64,000 nt of DNA from NCBI RefSeq assembly GCF_014649735.1, contig NZ_BMTP01000004.1, positions 372,001-436,000 of the forward strand, written 5' to 3'. The notes under the pieces were generated by a model. It ran no database searches. It had not been told where the DNA came from and was given only the letters and a program-made list of their open reading frames with translations. The DNA comes from Streptomyces lavendofoliae (lineage in GTDB: Bacteria > Actinomycetota > Actinomycetes > Streptomycetales > Streptomycetaceae). Positions 10,918 through 19,211 of the stretch are shown here, one piece after another; the stretch's first letter is position 1; each line of letters starts with the position of its first letter. The position numbers were made by a program, and so were the translations under genes.

Positions 10918-11901
10918 ATGACGACAGGTCGGCTCGGGCAGCAGAGTGCCGCGCCACCGAACGCGGCCTACGCCGGGCAGGTCGTGCACTTCCCGGACCC
11001 GGTCCGTGCCGCCCGGCATCCCGGTGGGGTGCGGATGGACGCGAACGGCCATCCGGACTTCTCGCCGTACGCCCGTGCCGCGGCGGAGATCGCCGAGCCG
11101 CCGGAGGGGTTCGGTGTGGACGAGCTGCGGCTGACGGACTACGTGTCGGCGAACGCCGCGCTGTCCGCGGCGGGGCACGAGCTGTGGGACACGGTGCCGG
11201 CCGTGGCGACGCCGCACGGCTGGACGTGGCACCACGTGGCCGGCACGCGGCGCATGGAGCTGGTGCCGGTGGAGGTGAAGGCGCTGCTGAGGCACCACGG
11301 CGGGCTGGCGACCGCCGCGGTGGACCACGGCAAGCGCGGCACGCGCCCTCTCCAGGAGACCCGCCCGGCGCACTTCGGGCTGCCGAAGGGCGCGCTGTCG
11401 GTGTCCGAGGCGCAGCTGCAAGGCGTGGAGGAGGACCTGGGGTACCGGCTTCCGGGGGCGTACCGGTCGTTCCTGAAGGCGGCGGGGGGCTGCGCGCCGG
11501 TCGGCGCCGCGCTCGACGCGGAGCTGGGGCTGCTGGTCGACCAGCCGTTCTTCACGGTGCGGGACGAGGCGGCGGTCAACGACCTGGTGTACGTCAACAA
11601 GTGTCTGCGCGATCACCTGACGAAGGACTTCCTGGGCGTGGCGTTCGTGCAGGGCGGTCTGCTGGCGGTGAAGGTGCGGGGCGGCGGTGACGTGGGCTCG
11701 GTGTGGTTCTGCGCGTACGACGACGCGCGGGACCGGGACGCGCTGACGGTGCGGGACCGGGTGGACCGGTTGCTGCTGCCGTGCGGGGCGGACTTCGACG
11801 AGTTCCTCCAGAGGCTGGCGGGCAACCCGCCGGAGCTGGAGACGGTGGCGAACCTGATGGTGGACGGTGGCTTCGCGCGAGCCGTCCCGGTGGGGGTGTG
11901 A
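10918..11901 (+). CDS. WHH-type HNH/EndoVII nuclease domain fused to SMI1/KNR4 (SUKH) domain
   Basis: 327 residues with no signal peptide. After a flexible N-terminus, residues 65-140 contain GHELWDTV, PHGWTWHH (about 99-106), RRMELVPVEV and HHGG, the pattern of the HNH/ENDO VII toxin nucleases with a conserved WHH motif. Residues 160-310 (VSEAQLQGVEEDLGYRLPGAYRSFLKAAGG onward) are a SUKH/SMI1-KNR4 domain, known as an immunity fold. Thus a nuclease-type toxin domain and an immunity-type domain share one polypeptide. ATG 10918 has a G-rich ribosome site about 8 bp upstream. The next gene starts 7 bp after its stop, so they are co-transcribed. Confidence 0.75.
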   Translation: MTTGRLGQQSAAPPNAAYAGQVVHFPDPVRAARHPGGVRMDANGHPDFSPYARAAAEIAEPPEGFGVDELRLTDYVSANAALSAAGHELWDTVPAVATPHGWTWHHVAGTRRMELVPVEVKALLRHHGGLATAAVDHGKRGTRPLQETRPAHFGLPKGALSVSEAQLQGVEEDLGYRLPGAYRSFLKAAGGCAPVGAALDAELGLLVDQPFFTVRDEAAVNDLVYVNKCLRDHLTKDFLGVAFVQGGLLAVKVRGGGDVGSVWFCAYDDARDRDALTVRDRVDRLLLPCGADFDEFLQRLAGNPPELETVANLMVDGGFARAVPVGV

Positions 11902-11908
11902 GCGTTCG

Positions 11909-14575
11909 ATGGTGACCTTCGCGCAGGCGCAGGAGCGGGCGGAAGAGTGGGTCAACGGCGACGTGCCCGTGTACCAGCACCGGGAGGTGCGGGTACGGGA
12001 GTTCGACCTGGGGTTCGTGGTGTGGGCCGAGGACCGGGACGGAAGCCGCGGGGGCCCCGCGACGGACGGGGGCCGTCAGCGGCTGGTGATCGCCCGGGAC
12101 AGCGGTGAGGCCACGCTGTGGCCTGGGCTGCCGGTGGGTGAGGTGATCCGCCGGTACGAGGAGGAGTACGGGGTGCCCGCGGGCGCGCCGGCTCCGGTGG
12201 CGGCCGCGCCGGAGCGGATCGACCTGAACCAGACGTCGTTCCTGCTGACGCCGCCGGAGTGGTTGCAGGACGCGGCGGACAGGGTGGGCATTCCGGACCG
12301 GCGCGCGGAAACCGCGGCCACGTCGGGCGGGGACGCCTCGGCGCGGGACACCTCCGGTGGGGTCGCCCCGGGTGGGGCGGGCGGTGGGGACAGCTCCGCC
12401 GGCGTGGCCTTCGGCGCCGAGCCGGGTGCCGGGACTCCCGCCGACGCGGTACCGGCCGACGCGGCGCCCTCGGCGCCCGCGCCCGCGCCTGGGCCCATGC
12501 CCACGCCCGCGCCCGCGCCCGGGTCCGTGCCGCCCGTGGCCGGGCCCACGCCCGCGCCCGGGGCCGTGCCGCCCGTGGCCGGGCCGCAGTCCGGCGACGC
12601 CCCGGAGACGTCCGGGGGCGGGTCGCGCGCCGGTGCCACCGTCTGGCCGGCGCCGCCCGCCGACCACGAGCCGACCGCTCAGGACGGAGTGCCCGCGTCG
12701 CCGCCGTGGAGCGACGTCAACGCGCCCGGCACCGGCGGCGACGACGCCTCCGTGCCGCTGCCCGCGACGGTGTTCGCGCCGCCGCTGTCCGGGTCGGACG
12801 ACGACGACACCCCGCCGCCGGCCGTGGGCGCCGACGCCCCGACCGCGCTGATGTCGGGCGGCAGCCAGTTGCCGCGTACCGCGATCGTGCCCGCCCTCGA
12901 CCAGTCCGGCGGCCCCGCCGCGGGCGACATCGCGGATGCCGCCACCAGCAAGGCCGCCCTCCCGCACGGCGCCAAGCCGTCGCGCGGGACGGGCCCCACG
13001 ACTCCGCCGCCGCCCGGCGCTCCGGGCACCCCCGGCGCGCGCCCGCCCGCGACGGGCCCGGGTGCGCCCGGCGCGCCGGCCGGGGGCTACGTACCGACGC
13101 AGCTGGTGTCCCAGCTGCCGCCCGGCGCGACGCCCCCGCCGGGCCCCCCGGCGCCCCCCGCCCCTCCCGGCGCTACGCCGCCCCCGGGTGGCGGGGTGCA
13201 CCACGCGGCCACGATGCTGGCGCAGCCCGGCCCGGGCACGCCCCCTCCGCCCGGCCCGCCGCGCCCTCCCGGCGCGACGCCCCCGCCGGGGCCCCCGGCT
13301 CCCCCCGCTCCTCCCGGCGCGACGCCGCCCCCGGGTGGCGGGGTGCACCACGCGGCCACGATGCTGGCGCAGCCCGGCCCGGGCATGCCCCACCCGCCCG
13401 GTCCGCCGGGCGCGCCGGGCGCCGGCCCGGGTGCTCCACCGCCTCCCGCGCCCCCGGGCCCTCCCGGCGGCGGGGTGCACCACGCCGCGACGATGCTGGC
13501 CCAGCCGGGCCCGGGCGTCCCCGGGCCGCTTCCGCCCGGTCCCGTCCCGCCGGCTCCGGTGCCGCCCGCGTACGGCTACCCGCAGGCGCCGCCCACCGGT
13601 CTGCCGACCGTCGGTCCCGGCTACCAGGCGGTGCTGCGCTACCGCGCGCCCGACGGGTCCGAGGCGCAGCTGATCCGCCGCTCGGCGCCCGGTACGCCGC
13701 ATCCCGAGTGGCAGATCCTGCACGAGCTGCGCGCCATGAACGTGCCGCCGCAGCAGGTGCTGGAGCTGCACACCGAGCTGGAGTCGTGCGAGCTGCCCGG
13801 CGGTTACTGCGCCCGGATGATCCGGGAGACGTGGCCGCAGGCGCGGATCACGTCGATCGCCCCGTACGGGCGCGACCACGCGAGCCGGCAGCAGGGCATG
13901 GCGCAACTGATCGCCCACCAGGGGGAGTTGCACCAGGTGGCGGACGGTCCGGCCCGTCCGGCCCCGTTGCGGGTGCCGTTGCCTCCGGTGCAGCCCGCGC
14001 CGCCGGTTCCGCCGGAGGCGGTCGCGCAGGAGCTGGTGGGCGCGTTCGGGCCGCAGGGGATCTGCCGGTTCGACCAGCGGGCCGTGTCGCGCCAGGGCGT
14101 GCCGGAGCTGGTGGCGCGCACGCTGGTGTGGGCGGGGCTGCCGGCGGACTTCGGACCGTTCTTCTGGGCGCAGCCGGCCCAGCCCGTGGTGCCGACGCTG
14201 GCCGAGCTGGCGGCGCAGCGGCAGGTGCGCCCGGCGTCCGACGCGGGGTCGTACCTGGTGATCGGGTCCGACTTCGGGCGGGCGATCTGTGTCCAGTACG
14301 GGACGGCGCACATCGTGGCCGTGCCGGTGGAGGCGGGTCCGGACGGGCGGCCGGTGGCGCCGCAGTTCGTCAACAGCGGGCTGCCGGAGTTCACCCGGTG
14401 CCTGGGTCTGCTGGGGCGGATGTGGCGGTTGCGGTTCGGGCTGACGCCGGAGCAGGCGGGTCGCTGGACGGTCGACTTCCAGGCGCAGCTGGCGATGCTG
14501 GACCCGGCGGCGCTGTCGTCGCCGGAGAGCTGGTGGTCGGTGCTGCTGGAGCAGATGTGGGACGGGCTGCTCTAG
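11909..14575 (+). CDS. Large Pro-rich deaminase-domain/SUKH-4 protein
   Basis: 888 residues in four parts. Residues 1-95 look like an Imm35/YrhB-type immunity domain (EFDLGFVVWAED). Residues about 100-565 are disordered and rich in Pro, Ala and Gly, with three copies of GGGVHHAATMLAQPGPG. Residues about 570-665 carry HPEW (His about 597, Glu 599) and a Cys pair (about 627 and 634), a probable H-P-E/C-x6-C zinc site of a toxin-type deaminase. Residues about 690-885 resemble a SUKH-4 immunity domain (ICRFDQRAVSRQGVPE; LVIGSDFGRAICVQ). There is no signal peptide or membrane segment. ATG 11909 lies 7 bp after the WHH/SUKH gene. The Cys spacing is wider than the classical CxxC, so activity is uncertain. 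Confidence 0.72.
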   Translation: MVTFAQAQERAEEWVNGDVPVYQHREVRVREFDLGFVVWAEDRDGSRGGPATDGGRQRLVIARDSGEATLWPGLPVGEVIRRYEEEYGVPAGAPAPVAAAPERIDLNQTSFLLTPPEWLQDAADRVGIPDRRAETAATSGGDASARDTSGGVAPGGAGGGDSSAGVAFGAEPGAGTPADAVPADAAPSAPAPAPGPMPTPAPAPGSVPPVAGPTPAPGAVPPVAGPQSGDAPETSGGGSRAGATVWPAPPADHEPTAQDGVPASPPWSDVNAPGTGGDDASVPLPATVFAPPLSGSDDDDTPPPAVGADAPTALMSGGSQLPRTAIVPALDQSGGPAAGDIADAATSKAALPHGAKPSRGTGPTTPPPPGAPGTPGARPPATGPGAPGAPAGGYVPTQLVSQLPPGATPPPGPPAPPAPPGATPPPGGGVHHAATMLAQPGPGTPPPPGPPRPPGATPPPGPPAPPAPPGATPPPGGGVHHAATMLAQPGPGMPHPPGPPGAPGAGPGAPPPPAPPGPPGGGVHHAATMLAQPGPGVPGPLPPGPVPPAPVPPAYGYPQAPPTGLPTVGPGYQAVLRYRAPDGSEAQLIRRSAPGTPHPEWQILHELRAMNVPPQQVLELHTELESCELPGGYCARMIRETWPQARITSIAPYGRDHASRQQGMAQLIAHQGELHQVADGPARPAPLRVPLPPVQPAPPVPPEAVAQELVGAFGPQGICRFDQRAVSRQGVPELVARTLVWAGLPADFGPFFWAQPAQPVVPTLAELAAQRQVRPASDAGSYLVIGSDFGRAICVQYGTAHIVAVPVEAGPDGRPVAPQFVNSGLPEFTRCLGLLGRMWRLRFGLTPEQAGRWTVDFQAQLAMLDPAALSSPESWWSVLLEQMWDGLL
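13186..13515 (+). repeat. Coding repeat in the Pro-rich linker
   Basis: Three in-frame copies of a segment encoding GGGVHHAATMLAQPGPG begin near 13186, 13333 and 13465. The first two are 147 bp apart and almost identical in DNA; the third has several synonymous changes. The stretches between them encode Pro/Gly runs. The HHAATMLAQ core is the only non-proline-rich element in a 460-residue linker, which suggests a short binding or modification motif. Confidence 0.8.
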
Positions 14576-14714
14576 GCCCTGCCCGGTGGGTGCGGCGGGT
14601 GCCGCCGGCCTCGCCGGGCCCTCGCTGTGTTTCCGGCCGGAGCTTGGCGCACGGGCGCCCCTTTTCCGGGGCCCGGGTTGTTGCATCCTGGATCCGGGGA
14701 AAGGGGCGTCAGTC

Positions 14715-15575
14715 ATGAGCGGTTTCGCTGTCGTATGGGGGCGTGGCTACCGGACCGAGCAGGTGGACCGGGCCGTCGCCGGGCTGGAGTCGGACCGGGA
14801 CGCCGCGCGGCGCCGGGCGGACGAACTGGCCGCCAGGGCCGGGGAGCTCGCGGCGGAGGCGGAGCGCCTGCGGGAGTTCGTGGCGGAGCTGCCGCCGCAG
14901 CGGTACGAAACCCTGGGGCGGCGGGCGCAGCGGATCCTGGCGCTCGCCGAGGAGGAGGCCGACGCGCTGCGGGCGGACGCGCTGGAGGAGGCGCGGCGCC
15001 TGGCGGACGAGGCGGACGCGGCGGCCCGGTCCTCGCGGGAGGCCGCGCGCGAGGCCGCGGCGGCGGTACGGGGCCGGGCCGAGGAGCGGGCGGAGGAGAC
15101 CCTCGCGGCGGCGCGGACCACGGCCGCCGAGCTCGCGGCGGGCGCGCAGGCCGAGGCGGAGGAGCGGCGGGGCGAGGGGCTGGCCGCGCTGCGGGAGGCG
15201 CGGGAGCGCGCGGAGCGGCTGCTGGCCGAGCAGGAGGCCCGGCACGCCGAGCGGTGGCAGGCGGTGGAGCGCGAGGCGGCCGGGCGGGAGGCGGAGCTGG
15301 CGCGGCGGCACGCCGGGCTGCTCGGCGCGGCCGAGGAGCGGCTCGCCTCGGCGGAGCGGCTGCTGGCGGAGGTGGCCGAGCGGGCGCGGCACGATCAGGA
15401 GGAGGCGGACGCGCGGGCCGGGGCGCTGCTGGCCGAGGCACGGCTGCGGGCCGAGCGGGTGGAGCGGGAGACGGAGCGGATCCTGCGGGAGCACGAGACG
15501 GCCCGCGACGACGTACGGGCGCACATGGCCCATGTCCGCAGCAGCCTGGCGGCGCTGACGGGCCGTACGGAGTGA
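14715..15575 (+). CDS. Long coiled-coil protein (cellulose-binding-protein/DivIVA-like annotation group)
   Basis: 286 residues. A short N-terminal segment, MSGFAVVWGRGYRTEQVDRAVAGLESDRD, resembles the start of DivIVA-like and Streptomyces so-called cellulose-binding proteins. It is followed by an almost continuous heptad-type helix very rich in Ala, Glu and Arg (residues 30-275). There is no membrane segment or enzymatic motif. Such proteins often act as polar or cytoskeletal scaffolds in Streptomyces, but a role here is inference. ATG 14715 has AAAGGGG about 9 bp upstream. It may be read with the preceding SUKH-4 gene (139-bp gap) or alone. Confidence 0.8.
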   Translation: MSGFAVVWGRGYRTEQVDRAVAGLESDRDAARRRADELAARAGELAAEAERLREFVAELPPQRYETLGRRAQRILALAEEEADALRADALEEARRLADEADAAARSSREAAREAAAAVRGRAEERAEETLAAARTTAAELAAGAQAEAEERRGEGLAALREARERAERLLAEQEARHAERWQAVEREAAGREAELARRHAGLLGAAEERLASAERLLAEVAERARHDQEEADARAGALLAEARLRAERVERETERILREHETARDDVRAHMAHVRSSLAALTGRTE

Positions 15576-15698
15576 GTTCCGCGCCCCGCCCCCGCTCCCG
15601 CCCCCGCTCGACCGCGTCCGACCGCCCCGCTCGGCCGCCCCGGTAGGGCGCCGTCGCGAGCCCCCGGCCCGTGGGCCGTGCGCCCCGGGCCGTGCGGG

Positions 15699-17210
15699 TC
15701 AGGCGGGCCGGTCGTCGTCCCGGAGGACGGGGAAGCGGCGCGGGGCGAGGGTCAGGAGGACCACCAGCGCCAGGGCCCCGGCCGCGGCGGCGCCGGCGAA
15801 CACGTACTCCACCGCGGTGTCCACCGCCCTGGGGGTGAGCGTGCCGGGGTCGTCGAGGCCGCCCTCGGTGAGGCGGGTGGCGAGGACGGCGTTGGCGACG
15901 GCGCCGAAGATGGCCGCGCCCAGGCTCTGGCCGACCTGGCGGCAGAAGAGGACGGACGCGGTGGTGGTGCCGCGCTCGGCCCACGGGACGGTGGACTGGA
16001 CGCCCACGATGAGCGGCAGCTGGAACAGGCCCAGGGCCGCGCCCAGCAGCAGCATGATGAGGGCCGGCTGCCACGGTTCGCCCGGGTAGGGCAGCAGCGG
16101 GAAGGCGAGCAGGACCAGGACGGCGAACGACATGCCGGTCACGGCCGTGAGGCGGAAGCCCATGCGGTTGTACACGCGGTCGGACAACGCCGCGGTGACC
16201 GGCCACGACAGGGTCATCGCGGACAGGACGAAGCCCGCGGCGATGGGCCCGAGGCCCAGCACGGTCTGCGCGTAGGTGGGGAGGAACACCGTCGGCGCGA
16301 CCATCAGCAGGCCCAGCGCGCCGAGGGAGAGGTTGACCGCCGCTATGGTGCGGCGGCGCCAGACCCAGCCGGGGATGATCGGTTCGGCGGCGCGGCGTTC
16401 GATCAGGACGGTGACCGCCATCAGGACCGCCGCGCCCGTGAACAGCGCCAGGGACGGCGGCGAGAGCCAGGGCCAGGCCACGCCGCCCTGGACGAGGGCG
16501 GTCAGCAGCAACGTACCGGTGCTGAAGATCGCGAGGGCGCCCGGCCAGTCGACCCGGGCCCGGGTGCGGCGCTCACGGGCGGGTTCGGCGAGGTGGCGGA
16601 CGATCAGCCACAGGGCGACGCCGCCGACGGGCAGGTTCACCAGGAAGATCCAGCGCCAGTCGGCGTACCCGGCGAGCAGGCCGCCGAGGGCCGGTCCGGC
16701 CACGGACGAGGTCGCCCAGACGGTGGAGAGCCGCGCCTGGATCCTGGGTCGCTCCTTGAGCGGGTACAGGTCGGCCGCGATGGTCTGCACGGTGCCCTGG
16801 AGCGCGCCGCCGCCCAGGCCCTGGACGATCCGGAAGGCGATGAGGGACTCCATGCTCCACGCGGCGGCGCACAGCAGCGAGCCGGCGAGGAACAGCACGA
16901 TGCCGGCGATCAGGACGGGCTTGCGGCCGAAGGTGTCGGAGAGCTTGCCGTACACCGGCAGGGTCACGGTCACGGCGAGCAGGTAGCCGGAGAAGAGCCA
17001 GGAGAAGAGGCTCAGCCCGCCCAGGTCGCCGACGATCTGCGGTACGGCGGTGGCGACGATGGTGCCGTCCAGGGCGGCGAGGGCCATGCCCATCATGAGC
17101 GCCGCGACGACCGGTCCGCGCCGGCGGGGCGCGGCGGCTCCGGGGTCGTGCGCCCGGCCAGGGGTGGCGCCGTCCTCGGTACGGTCTGCTCGGCCGGCGG
17201 CGCCGCTCAC
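15699..17210 (-). CDS. MFS drug exporter (DHA2/EmrB-QacA type)
   Basis: Proton-coupled efflux pump of the 14-segment DHA2 family, 503 residues. The first helix has GPVVAALMMGMALAALDGTIVATAVPQIV (LDxTIVNVALP-type motif), and the loop between helices 2 and 3 has GKLSDTFGRKPVL. Many hydrophobic helices follow. GTG 17210 is chosen since the hydrophobic core begins about 30 residues later; a G-run lies directly upstream, but ribosome-site spacing is short, and ATG 17249 is a weaker alternative. The substrate cannot be inferred. A palindromic ATGCAT lies about 20 bp before the start. Confidence 0.93.
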   Translation of the reverse strand: MSGAAGRADRTEDGATPGRAHDPGAAAPRRRGPVVAALMMGMALAALDGTIVATAVPQIVGDLGGLSLFSWLFSGYLLAVTVTLPVYGKLSDTFGRKPVLIAGIVLFLAGSLLCAAAWSMESLIAFRIVQGLGGGALQGTVQTIAADLYPLKERPRIQARLSTVWATSSVAGPALGGLLAGYADWRWIFLVNLPVGGVALWLIVRHLAEPARERRTRARVDWPGALAIFSTGTLLLTALVQGGVAWPWLSPPSLALFTGAAVLMAVTVLIERRAAEPIIPGWVWRRRTIAAVNLSLGALGLLMVAPTVFLPTYAQTVLGLGPIAAGFVLSAMTLSWPVTAALSDRVYNRMGFRLTAVTGMSFAVLVLLAFPLLPYPGEPWQPALIMLLLGAALGLFQLPLIVGVQSTVPWAERGTTTASVLFCRQVGQSLGAAIFGAVANAVLATRLTEGGLDDPGTLTPRAVDTAVEYVFAGAAAAGALALVVLLTLAPRRFPVLRDDDRPA

Positions 17211-17303
17211 GTTCCCCCCAGACGTCAGGATGCATGTATGAGGCAGCATTCCATGCGGGGTTGGTGGCGTCACGGGGTCTGCCGGCCCGTGGACCGGGGG
17301 CCG

Positions 17304-18749
17304 TCAGGTGCGGCGTTGCAGGAGCAGGTAGCCGCCCGCCTCGCCGGCCAGGCGGTAGCGGGCCGCCGGGTGGAGCTGCCGGGCGTAGGCGTGCGGGTCG
17401 CGCACCCAGCCGGAGCTGTTGTCGAGCGCGATCCAGTCGGGCGTGACGCCCCGGGTGGCGCCGACCCACAGGACGCGGCACCGGCCGGCCAGGCGGCTGA
17501 TCGGCCCGACGTTCGCCTCGACCGTCGCGCCGTCGGGGACTTGGGCGAGGAGCTCGCGGGCCGCGACCACCCGCGGGGACGTGCGGTAGGTGGCGGCGTC
17601 GGTGAGCGCCGAGAGGGGCAGCGAGGGGGTGAGGGCGAGCGCGGCGGCGGCCGCGCAGGCGGGCAGCCGGTCGGCGTACGCGCGCAGCCAGGGGCGGGCG
17701 CTGCGGCGCGAGGTGTCGGCGGCGTCGGCGAGGGCGAGGAACAGCACGGGCATCAGCACGGCGCTGTAGTGCCAGTCGGTGGACCAGTAGTGGTCGTCGC
17801 CGGACAGGAACCGCCAGCCCAGGGTGGGGGCGCCGGCCAGCAGGAGCGGGGAGCGCAGGGCGAGCAGCCCGGTGGTGGGCAGCAGGAGCCAGGCGAGGGT
17901 GCGCAGCTTGGTGTCGGCGCCGGCCAGGGGCGAGGGCCCGTCGCCGACCTTGGTCCAGTAGTCGTAGCCGCCGGTGGTGTTGAAGGCGGGGATGACGGCG
18001 GTGAGGGTGAGGATCGTGGCCGCCGCGCCGAGGACGGCCACTCCGGTCGCGTACACGGCGGCGCGGGGCGAGTTCCCGCGGGCCCGCCAGGCCACCACCA
18101 GGGCGATCGCGGCGAGGGTGGCACCCAGGTCCTCCTTGACCAGGACCAGCGGCGCGGCCCACAGGAGCGCGGGGCGCCACCGCCGGAGCAGGACGGCCTC
18201 GAGGGAGAAGGCGATCAGCGGGACGGCGAAGCAGATCTCGTGGAAGTCGAAGTCCACGGCCTGCTGGATGCCCCAGGACAGCCCGAACGCCACGCCGGTC
18301 GCCGGGCCCGACGCCCGGCCCAGCAACCGGGTGGCGGCGCGGGTGACGGGTATCGCGGCGAGGGCGAACAGCGCGGCCTGCGCGAGGAGGAGGGTGACGG
18401 GGGTGGGGAAGAGCCGGTAGGCGGGCGCGAGCAGGGCGGTGACGGGGCTGAAGTGGTCGCCCAGGATGTTGGTTCCCGGGCCCTTGAGATCGGCGACCGG
18501 TGCCTGCAGGTGCGCGTAGCCGCGGACGGCCTGTTCGAAGATGCCCAGGTCCCAGGAGCGGGTCTCCATGCGGCGGTGGCGCAGCACGGAGAGGGTGCCG
18601 TACGCGGCGAACAGCGCGAGCGCGAGGAGGTACGGCGCGCGGTCCGGCCAGGATCCCCGCGGGGTTCCGGGCGGGGACGGACGGCGCGCGCCGGGTATTC
18701 GGATCGGTCCGGTGCCGCCGGAGGGCGGGGCGAGGACGGCTCCACGCAT
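17304..18749 (-). CDS. DUF2079 multi-pass membrane protein
   Basis: 481 residues. Residues 40-400 contain about ten hydrophobic segments. The N-terminal loop has the motif WDLGIFEQAVRGYAHLQAP followed by LGDHFSP, typical of the DUF2079 family of GT-C-like membrane proteins. The C-terminal soluble part (about 400-481) would face outside. Function is unknown; the fold resembles mannosyltransferase-like membrane enzymes. ATG 18749 has AAGGAG about 10 bp upstream. It is divergent from mfd; a much longer open frame on this strand across mfd is a shadow. Confidence 0.88.
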   Translation of the reverse strand: MRGAVLAPPSGGTGPIRIPGARRPSPPGTPRGSWPDRAPYLLALALFAAYGTLSVLRHRRMETRSWDLGIFEQAVRGYAHLQAPVADLKGPGTNILGDHFSPVTALLAPAYRLFPTPVTLLLAQAALFALAAIPVTRAATRLLGRASGPATGVAFGLSWGIQQAVDFDFHEICFAVPLIAFSLEAVLLRRWRPALLWAAPLVLVKEDLGATLAAIALVVAWRARGNSPRAAVYATGVAVLGAAATILTLTAVIPAFNTTGGYDYWTKVGDGPSPLAGADTKLRTLAWLLLPTTGLLALRSPLLLAGAPTLGWRFLSGDDHYWSTDWHYSAVLMPVLFLALADAADTSRRSARPWLRAYADRLPACAAAAALALTPSLPLSALTDAATYRTSPRVVAARELLAQVPDGATVEANVGPISRLAGRCRVLWVGATRGVTPDWIALDNSSGWVRDPHAYARQLHPAARYRLAGEAGGYLLLQRRT

Positions 18750-19211
18750 GGGTGAGGGGCTCCTTCGGGTCGCTTGCGGGTGCGGGACCCGGTGGGGGTC
18801 GGTGGACGTGGGGTACGGGGGTCGGCGCGCCCGCAGGGGACGGCGACCCCCGGTCGGGTCGGGGCGGACGGTCGGGCGGGCTCCGGTGCGGGACGGCGCC
18901 CCCCCCGGTCGGGTCGGGGCGGCAATCGGGCGGGGCGTGGGCAGTCGGTTGGGCGGTTGGGCGGATCCCTGACGGGGCGGTCGGTCGGGTTCGGGCGGGG
19001 CCGGAGAGGGGTCCCCTGGCGTATACGTCCGGGGGGACGGTTCCGGTTGACACTTTGCCGCACGTGTTTTCGGACGCTTCAGGGGCCGCCCCGTGGGGCG
19101 GGAGAGGTTTCTGGGGGCGGCTGTCGGACCGACGTCGTAGGCTGGAAACCCCCGGCCCGTGAGACGTGTCGGGCGGTTCGCGTTGCCCACCCCCCCCGGA
19201 TGGAAGCCTTC
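18750..19211. other. Divergent intergenic region with direct repeat and promoter-like elements
   Basis: A 462-bp gap between the DUF2079 gene and mfd. A 20-bp word beginning CCCCGGTCGGGTCGGGGCGG occurs twice (near 18849 and 18903). TTGACA at 19047-19052 looks like a -35 box but lacks a good -10 at 17-18 bp. TAGGCT at 19138-19143 is a plausible -10 box for mfd. No coding signal is seen. Confidence 0.4.

Noticed and set aside
12480..12600. Repeated gcccgcgcc-type tracts considered as a CRISPR or regulatory repeat
   Set aside because: They lie in frame in the Pro/Ala-rich linker and vary synonymously, so they are coding low complexity. No CRISPR array is present in the window.
11594..14716. 1040-residue minus-strand frame opposite the deaminase/SUKH-4 gene
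   Set aside because: Arg/Pro/Gly-rich translation with no domain; the plus-strand frame has recognisable domains and a good start.
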